Assembly: GCA_937935205.1 (NCBI GenBank) | Contig: CALGXU010000514.1 | Span: forward strand, 1 to 10,368 | Length of the DNA: 10,368 bases | Reading direction: 5' to 3' | From: an uncultured Rothia sp. | GTDB taxonomy: Bacteria > Actinomycetota > Actinomycetes > Actinomycetales > Micrococcaceae | Shown: positions 6,600 to 10,368 of the stretch, piece after piece | Layout of the letters: each line of letters begins with the position of its first letter | Position numbering within the stretch: position 1 is the first letter of the stretch | Translations under genes and position numbers: made by a program | Notes under the pieces: generated by a model | The model's input: only the letters and a program-made list of their open reading frames with translations | What the model was told of the DNA's origin: nothing | The model's database searches: none

Positions 6600-6605
6600 T
6601 ATACT
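6600..6605 (+). promoter_or_regulatory. Candidate -10 box of binding-protein gene 6730-8436
   Basis: TATACT lies 25 nt after the upstream terminator, so the promoter and terminator almost abut. No clear -35 is visible; the expected place falls next to the terminator T run. The start of transcription would be near 6612. Confidence 0.6.
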
Positions 6606-6612
6606 TAAAAAC

Positions 6613-6633
6613 AAATGTGGGCATTCTGCCCAC
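6613..6633 (+). promoter_or_regulatory. AAATGTGG leader motif with perfect 7-bp inverted repeat
   Basis: AAATGTGG starts 7 nt after the -10 box. GTGGGCA (6617-6623) is inverted exactly at 6627-6633 around a 3-nt spacer. It replaces the TGTG-N8-CACA dyad of the two preceding leaders. It could be an operator over the first transcribed bases or a short hairpin at the RNA 5' end. Confidence 0.42.
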
Positions 6634-6719
6634 CCCGGCAGAGACTGTCCTCCCGCCGGGTTGGAGTGCTGGCTACGCACCGTTCGCGTACCGACTCCAC
6701 AACACTGCGAATACTCTAG
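6615..6719 (+). CDS. Possible 34-codon leader frame ending in the Shine-Dalgarno site
   Basis: ATG 6615 lies about 3 nt after the predicted transcription start, so it could be read as a nearly leaderless message, which is common in actinobacteria. The 34-residue product begins MWAFCPP and is rich in Arg, Ser and Thr. Its stop TAG (6717-6719) overlaps the AGGAG site of the binding-protein gene. No conservation with the other leader frames is visible beyond the first two residues. Confidence 0.25.
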   Translation: MWAFCPPRQRLSSRRVGVLATHRSRTDSTTLRIL

Positions 6720-6722
6720 GAG
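6718..6722 (+). promoter_or_regulatory. Shine-Dalgarno site fixing the start at 6730
   Basis: AGGAG lies 7 nt before ATG 6730. A second ATG at 6739 is in frame but too far from the site. Confidence 0.7.
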
Positions 6723-6729
6723 AAATTCC

Positions 6730-8436
6730 ATGAAGAGCATGTCTGTCTCTCGCCGTACCCTCCTGACCGGCACCGTTGCCCTCGGCACCGTCGGTCTGCT
6801 GGCTGCCTGCGGCAGCTCGAAGGAAAAGGTAGGCGGTAGCGCCGCTAACAACGCTGAAGATATTCTGAAGAACCTTCAGATCAACAAGCAGGACCGTTCC
6901 TCCCTCAAGAAGGGCGGCACCCTGACCCTCGCAGCTACTGCGCTGGGCCCCAACTTCAACCTGCAGACCCAGAGCGGCTACACCTCCAGCAACCTGGATG
7001 CACTGGCACCCTGCAACATCGCTGCTGTCATGGGCTTCTACACCATGAGCCCCGACGGCGAGGGAACCCTCAACCCCGAGTTCTGCACCGAGCACAAGAC
7101 CGAAACCGTCAACGGTGTGCAGACCGCGACCTTCAAGATCAACCCCAAAGCAGCCTTCAACGACGGCACCCCCATGGACGTGAACGCTGTTCGCGCCATG
7201 TGGAAGGTCTACCGCACTCCCGGTGATAGCAACCCCTACCACATCACCGATAACCAGATGTGGCAGCAGGTTGAAAGCATCGAGGCTGTTGACGGCGACA
7301 ACTTCCACGTCAAGGTCACCATGAAGGCTCCGTACTACCCCTCCGAGGGTCTGTGCGCCTTCGCAATCCACCCCGCTCTGGAAGATACTGCACTCTTCAA
7401 CGACGGCTTCGTTGACAAGCCCCTGGACAAGTACTGGGCAGGCCCCTTCAAGGTTGGCGAGTGGAACTCCTCCCAGAAGGTGCTCACTCTGGTCGCTAAC
7501 GACAAGTGGTGGGGCGAGAAGCCGGTTCTGGAACGTATCGTCTGGCGTCAGATGGACTCCGAAGCAATCCGTGCAGGCTTCAAGAACGGCGAATTGGACG
7601 CGTTCACCTTCGTGGGTGCAACCAGCTACAACGCTGTGAAGGGCCAGGCAGGCACCGAGATTCGCCAGGGCCAGAACACCAACGTCAACATTATTCAGCT
7701 GAACCCCAAGCGCATTGAGGACCTGGCACTGCGCCGCGCAATCCTCGCAGCAGTCGATCGCGAGCAGATTGCTAAGGCATACTTCTCGCAGCTCGGCTGG
7801 ACCGAGCCGCTGCCCGGCTCCATCATCGCAATGCCGTTCCAGAAGGGCTACCAGAACAACTACGCTGGTGACACCGGTGCAGCAGCTGTAGGCAAGATTC
7901 TCGAAGCTGCAGGCTACTCCAAGTCCGGCGACTACTACGAGAAGAACGGCAAGGTTGCTGGTTTCGCACTGACCTCCTTTGGCTCCGAGGCAGTCTACCA
8001 GGCTGTCTACCAGATTCTGGAGCAGCAGCTGAAGTCTGCAGGTATTCGCCTGACCGCTGACAACCAGCCTCAGGCAAACTCCAACTCCGTGCTCGGCCAG
8101 AAGAGCTACGAAGCAATCTTCACCGGCTGGGGCGTACTGCCCGACCTGGCTTCCTCGGCACCCTACTTCTTCACCTCTGACGTCTTCGGTGTAGGCGACC
8201 CCGAAGTCGATAAGCTCATCGAGAAGCTGCAGAACACCGAGAAGGAGGACGAGCGCATCAAGATCGCTAACGAGGCGGAGAAGCTCTACTACGAGAAGGT
8301 CGCAGTGTACCTGCCCTACGCAAACGGCCCGATGTACGCCGCTGTCAAGGCTAAGGTCGCGAACTACGGTCCCTCCCTGTTCAAGCAGAGCTACACCAGC
8401 GCTGACTACTGGGTCAACGTTGGCTGGCAGGAGTAG
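6730..8436 (+). CDS. Family 5 ABC-transporter solute-binding lipoprotein (peptide/nickel type), paralog 5
   Basis: This 568-aa predicted lipoprotein ends the array. ATG 6730 follows an AGGAG site; an upstream in-frame TTG at 6661 is rejected because it lacks such a site and buries the signal. Residues 7-13 (SRRTLLT) are a close match to the twin-arginine consensus, and Cys27 follows LAA. Mature landmarks are NLQINKQDRSSLK, LKKGG, GPNFN, NDKWWG (257-262), KNGELD, GWGVLPDL (Asp472) and the tail VANYGPSLF...VGW. It pairs with the 2734-4443 product by shared insertions and N-terminal wording, so those two probably stem from the most recent duplication. It has its own promoter and a double-hairpin end. 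Function in peptide uptake is inferred from family; no permease or ATPase gene follows. Confidence 0.94.
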   Translation: MKSMSVSRRTLLTGTVALGTVGLLAACGSSKEKVGGSAANNAEDILKNLQINKQDRSSLKKGGTLTLAATALGPNFNLQTQSGYTSSNLDALAPCNIAAVMGFYTMSPDGEGTLNPEFCTEHKTETVNGVQTATFKINPKAAFNDGTPMDVNAVRAMWKVYRTPGDSNPYHITDNQMWQQVESIEAVDGDNFHVKVTMKAPYYPSEGLCAFAIHPALEDTALFNDGFVDKPLDKYWAGPFKVGEWNSSQKVLTLVANDKWWGEKPVLERIVWRQMDSEAIRAGFKNGELDAFTFVGATSYNAVKGQAGTEIRQGQNTNVNIIQLNPKRIEDLALRRAILAAVDREQIAKAYFSQLGWTEPLPGSIIAMPFQKGYQNNYAGDTGAAAVGKILEAAGYSKSGDYYEKNGKVAGFALTSFGSEAVYQAVYQILEQQLKSAGIRLTADNQPQANSNSVLGQKSYEAIFTGWGVLPDLASSAPYFFTSDVFGVGDPEVDKLIEKLQNTEKEDERIKIANEAEKLYYEKVAVYLPYANGPMYAAVKAKVANYGPSLFKQSYTSADYWVNVGWQE

Positions 8437-8440
8437 AACA

Positions 8441-8477
8441 GACGAGAGTAATACCGCTTTTCGGTAACACTCTAGTC
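8441..8477. terminator. First hairpin of the convergent intergenic region
   Basis: GAC/GTC, AGAGT/ACTCT and TACCG/CGGTA pair in order around a small loop, with short unpaired bases between the blocks. No T run follows, so it may protect or fold the 3' end rather than terminate alone. Confidence 0.5.
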
Positions 8478-8488
8478 GTTCTATAGGA

Positions 8489-8536
8489 CAGAAAAATCCC
8501 GGGTGCTCTCATGAGAGAGTGCCCGGGATTTTTCTG
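8489..8536. terminator. Bidirectional intrinsic terminator between convergent genes
   Basis: Two 22-nt arms (8489-8510 and 8515-8536) pair with two wobbles around ATGA. The GC core is flanked by A5 on one side and T5 on the other, so it can serve the + strand binding-protein gene and the - strand membrane-protein gene. Confidence 0.92.
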
Positions 8537-8617
8537 TGCTCTCTAAGTTTTTGTGTCCTCTAGGGGGATATGTAATTACAAAAACGAGGGAGAGGGGAGC
8601 GCCGCCCTAACCGGTTG

Positions 8618-9667
8618 CTACCACTCGCCCAGGTACAGGGCGCGCTCCTGCAGGTACCTCAGCAGGTTCGGGTTCTGCCGCAGGTAGAAGATGCGGTAAA
8701 TGCCGCCTCCAGCGACGATAAAAGCCAGCGGGAAACCCAAAATCACGAGCACACGGCTCATATTGGCGGACAAATCAAAAGGATCACCGCTGGTCGCAAC
8801 CAACACAATCCACAGAGAATAGCCCACGCAAGCCAACACAGTACCCCACATGCCGCGCACAAGCCAACTCACCAGAGTCACCGCAATGACCCACGCCAGC
8901 GCCAAGGTGAACTGGTGCCGCTCCGCCTGAGCCCAAGGGAGCGCCCCCACATAAATAATTGCGGGGATGCCCAAGTACCCGGGGATATTCAACGAAGCAA
9001 GAATGTTCACACAAAAATAGCCCAAGAAAATAGCGCTCAACGACGAGGACAGGAACAGGTGCAGGGGAATCAAGCCGTCGCCGCTATAGGCTGCGGTGGG
9101 GCCCGCGTACACGGTTTCAAACATGAGGGTCAGCGGAGTCATCATGTACTCAATCCAGACGACCAGCGCAAAAGCCCCGAAAATGCCCAGAGCCTGCATC
9201 AGCGCAATCAGCCGTGAACGCGCATCGTGAGGAATCGTGAAGCTCTGACCCTTCGCCTTGACGCCGCAGAGGTGAATGACAGCCACCATTGCCGCGATGC
9301 ACAGCACCCAGCGCAAGAGGACCCCCGGCAGTTCAGGAAGACCCCCATAAGCCCCCGTAGCGGGGTCACCCCAGGCTCCAGGGAGCAGTGTAATGGCGTG
9401 GGTTCCTTCAGGGAGGTGGGCGGAGGAAGCAAGCCGGTGCGGCTCATAGATAACCCACCACAGAAGGCACGCTGGAATCAGCGCGGAGAGCTTACGCAGT
9501 AGAACCGGGAACGGCGCGGACTCGTAGACGAGCGCCTCAAGATTGAGCCGGCGCATCAGGCGCCGAAACGGAGAAAGAGCGCGTAGCTCTTCTTGCTGCT
9601 CTTCCCACAGCCTAGTATCAGAAGACACCCCAGTATCAGAAGATATCGTCCTAGTATCAGAAGACAT
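8618..9667 (-). CDS. Uncharacterised polytopic membrane protein
   Basis: I do not recognise this family. The 349-aa product has an acidic then basic N-terminal tail (residues 1-60) containing three SSDT motifs. About eight hydrophobic segments follow, near 61-75, 116-136, 162-183, 199-224, 230-248, 253-272, 275-292 and 305-328, and the C-terminus is basic and aromatic. No transporter, enzyme or signal-peptide motif stands out. I chose ATG 9667 because AGGGAG lies 7 nt upstream; ATG 9670 directly before it and GTG 9685 (behind AAGGAAG, also 7 nt) are real alternatives adding 1 or 6 residues. The gene stands alone on the minus strand, convergent with the binding-protein array and downstream of a terminated PTS gene. 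Hydrophobic segments in register with the frame make it a real gene; nothing supports a function. Confidence 0.85.
   Translation of the reverse strand: MSSDTRTISSDTGVSSDTRLWEEQQEELRALSPFRRLMRRLNLEALVYESAPFPVLLRKLSALIPACLLWWVIYEPHRLASSAHLPEGTHAITLLPGAWGDPATGAYGGLPELPGVLLRWVLCIAAMVAVIHLCGVKAKGQSFTIPHDARSRLIALMQALGIFGAFALVVWIEYMMTPLTLMFETVYAGPTAAYSGDGLIPLHLFLSSSLSAIFLGYFCVNILASLNIPGYLGIPAIIYVGALPWAQAERHQFTLALAWVIAVTLVSWLVRGMWGTVLACVGYSLWIVLVATSGDPFDLSANMSRVLVILGFPLAFIVAGGGIYRIFYLRQNPNLLRYLQERALYLGEW
9614..9664 (-). repeat. Triple in-frame repeat coding SSDT
   Basis: The 12-mer AGTATCAGAAGA (+ strand) occurs at 9614, 9632 and 9653, with periods of 18 and 21 nt. Both are multiples of three, so copy changes would keep the frame. 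It encodes SSDTR, SSDTG and SSDTR at the N-terminus of the membrane protein. Confidence 0.7.
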
Positions 9668-9714
9668 CATCGTACTCCCTATCACTTGAGAACTTCCTTG
9701 TTGAGCTTATTCTC

Positions 9715-9723
9715 ACATTAGCA
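9715..9723 (-). promoter_or_regulatory. Weak candidate extended -10 of the membrane-protein gene
   Basis: On the minus strand TGCTAATGT fits TGn followed by a -10-like hexamer about 45 nt before the start codon. No -35 is evident; a run of eight G lies just upstream (9730-9737). Confidence 0.25.
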
Positions 9724-9780
9724 GAAATACCCCCCCCGGCTAGTGGATACGCCCAGGCAAACCCTGCCCAAAGAATCAGC

Positions 9781-9805
9781 GCATAAGGAAGCAAGGCATA
9801 AGGAA
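9781..9805. repeat. Short direct repeat beside the PTS terminator
   Basis: GCATAAGGAA occurs at 9781-9790 and 9796-9805, a 15-nt period, just past the terminator of the PTS gene. It is probably a small local duplication. Confidence 0.4.
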
Positions 9806-9834
9806 AGGGGCCCCACCGTAATGGTGGGGCCCCT
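9797..9834 (-). terminator. Intrinsic terminator of the PTS IIA gene
   Basis: A perfect 12-bp stem (9806-9817 with 9823-9834) with a 5-nt loop begins 18 nt after the stop codon. On the minus strand a TTTCCTTAT tract follows. Confidence 0.88.
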
Positions 9835-9852
9835 CAGAGCCTAGAAAGCGAA

Positions 9853-10368
9853 CTACTTAGTGGTCACCTTCAGGACAGTGCTCAGGTTCTGGTGAGCAAC
9901 GCCCGGCAGACCCTTAACCTCAGCAAACTTGCGGGTGTTGGTCACGATAACCGGGGTGATCAGCGGGTAACCCGCTTCCTTGATAACCTCAGGGTCGAAC
10001 TCAATCAGAGCGTCGCCAGCAGCAACAACGTCGCCCTTAGCAACCTTCACGCTGAAGCCCTTACCGTCCAGGTTCACGGTATCCAGACCAACGTGAATCA
10101 GCAGCTCAATACCGTTCTCCAGCTTCAGACCAACAGCGTGGCCCGAGGGGTAGGTTGCAGCAACCTTACCGGCAGCGGGAGCAACCACAGTGGTACCGGT
10201 CGGCTCAATAGCCACACCCTCGCCCAGCTTGCCTGCAGCGAAGATCGGGTCCGGAACATCAGACAGAGCAACAGCAGTACCCTCAATCGGGGAGTGCAGC
10301 TCAATAACCTCACCAGCGGAAGCAGCGGGTGCAGCAGCCTCAGCAGCAACAGCGGTGGTCGCAGCAGC
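9853..10368 (-). CDS. PTS glucose-family enzyme IIA domain (5' part outside window)
   Basis: The visible 171 residues are the C-terminal part of a PTS component that relays phosphate from HPr to a sugar-specific IIB domain in the cytoplasm. The first 20 residues are an Ala-rich linker, and the IIA fold (PTS_EIIA_1) starts at VIELHSPIEG. Both family histidines are present: the supporting one in PSGHAVG (codon 10138-10140) and the phosphorylated one in ELLIHVGLDTV (codon 10093-10095). These are followed by the usual GFSVKVAKGDVV and ALIEFD segments. The frame stays open to the window edge, so a start at GTG 10215 would cut the domain in half and is wrong. The linker suggests fusion behind IIB and IIC domains, as in glucose, N-acetylglucosamine or sucrose permeases, but a free IIA protein is possible. 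The sugar is unknown. A strong terminator follows the stop. Confidence 0.9.
   Translation of the reverse strand, partial: AAATTAVAAEAAAPAASAGEVIELHSPIEGTAVALSDVPDPIFAAGKLGEGVAIEPTGTTVVAPAAGKVAATYPSGHAVGLKLENGIELLIHVGLDTVNLDGKGFSVKVAKGDVVAAGDALIEFDPEVIKEAGYPLITPVIVTNTRKFAEVKGLPGVAHQNLSTVLKVTTK

Noticed and set aside
6661..6729. Upstream extension of the fifth binding-protein gene to TTG 6661
   Set aside because: A rare start without a ribosome site; ATG 6730 follows AGGAG and restores the conserved 27-residue signal.
2734..6820. Recent gene conversion of the signal-peptide region
   Set aside because: The protein is identical but the codons differ at many synonymous positions, which argues for selection.
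8615..9217. Open frame of 200 codons on the + strand across the membrane-protein gene
   Set aside because: The product is Gln/His/Arg-rich and without motif, while the opposite strand gives orderly hydrophobic segments ending at a shared terminator.
9853..10215. Separate 120-residue protein starting at GTG 10215
   Set aside because: The frame is open upstream and the IIA domain begins about 30 residues before this codon, so it is an internal valine.
10125..10349. Leu-rich 74-codon frame on the minus strand overlapping the PTS gene
   Set aside because: It is an out-of-frame reading of the Ala-rich linker and IIA domain, with no ribosome site.
1..10368. CRISPR arrays, tRNA or rRNA genes, insertion sequences, phage genes or attachment sites
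   Set aside because: No regularly spaced repeats, tRNA-like folds, transposase frames or flanking target duplications were seen on either strand.

Overview
The window looks like the chromosome of a moderately high-GC actinobacterium. G/C-ending codons dominate, lipoproteins carry twin-arginine signals, -10 boxes are TATACT-like with weak -35 boxes, and a PTS enzyme IIA is present. An oral Micrococcaceae such as Rothia is my best guess, from general impression only.

Positions 1-8436 (+ strand) are a tandem array of solute-binding lipoproteins of the peptide/nickel ABC-transporter family 5 (SBP_bac_5). It holds the last 42 codons of one gene (1-129) and four complete paralogs of 566-569 aa (590-2290, 2734-4443, 4776-6476, 6730-8436). 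Each complete gene has a lipobox cysteine preceded by a twin-arginine motif, so all are predicted Tat-exported lipoproteins on the outer face of the membrane. Each also has its own TATACT/TACACT -10 box and a hairpin terminator (the hairpin after the partial gene is weak). The array is therefore a series of separate transcription units, not an operon. No permease or ATPase gene lies in the window, so these binding proteins must feed a transporter encoded elsewhere.

The most interesting signal is in the leaders. All four promoters are followed, 7-16 nt past the -10 box, by AAATGTGG or AAATGTGC. In two leaders this begins a TGTG-N8-CACA dyad of CRP/GlxR type, a third is one base off, and the fourth has a perfect 7-bp inverted repeat instead. 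The same block contains an ATG that opens a short upstream reading frame in every leader. One of these frames ends in an ATGA overlap with its binding-protein gene, and another ends inside the Shine-Dalgarno site of its gene. Operator and leader-peptide readings are both open.

Positions 8437-8617 are a convergent intergenic region with two strong hairpins. On the minus strand, 8618-9667 encodes an unrecognised protein with about eight membrane segments and an N-terminal SSDT repeat. From 9853 to the window edge runs the C-terminal part of a PTS glucose-family IIA domain (both active-site histidines present) behind an Ala-rich linker, with a strong terminator after it. The window thus combines peptide uptake with PTS sugar uptake.
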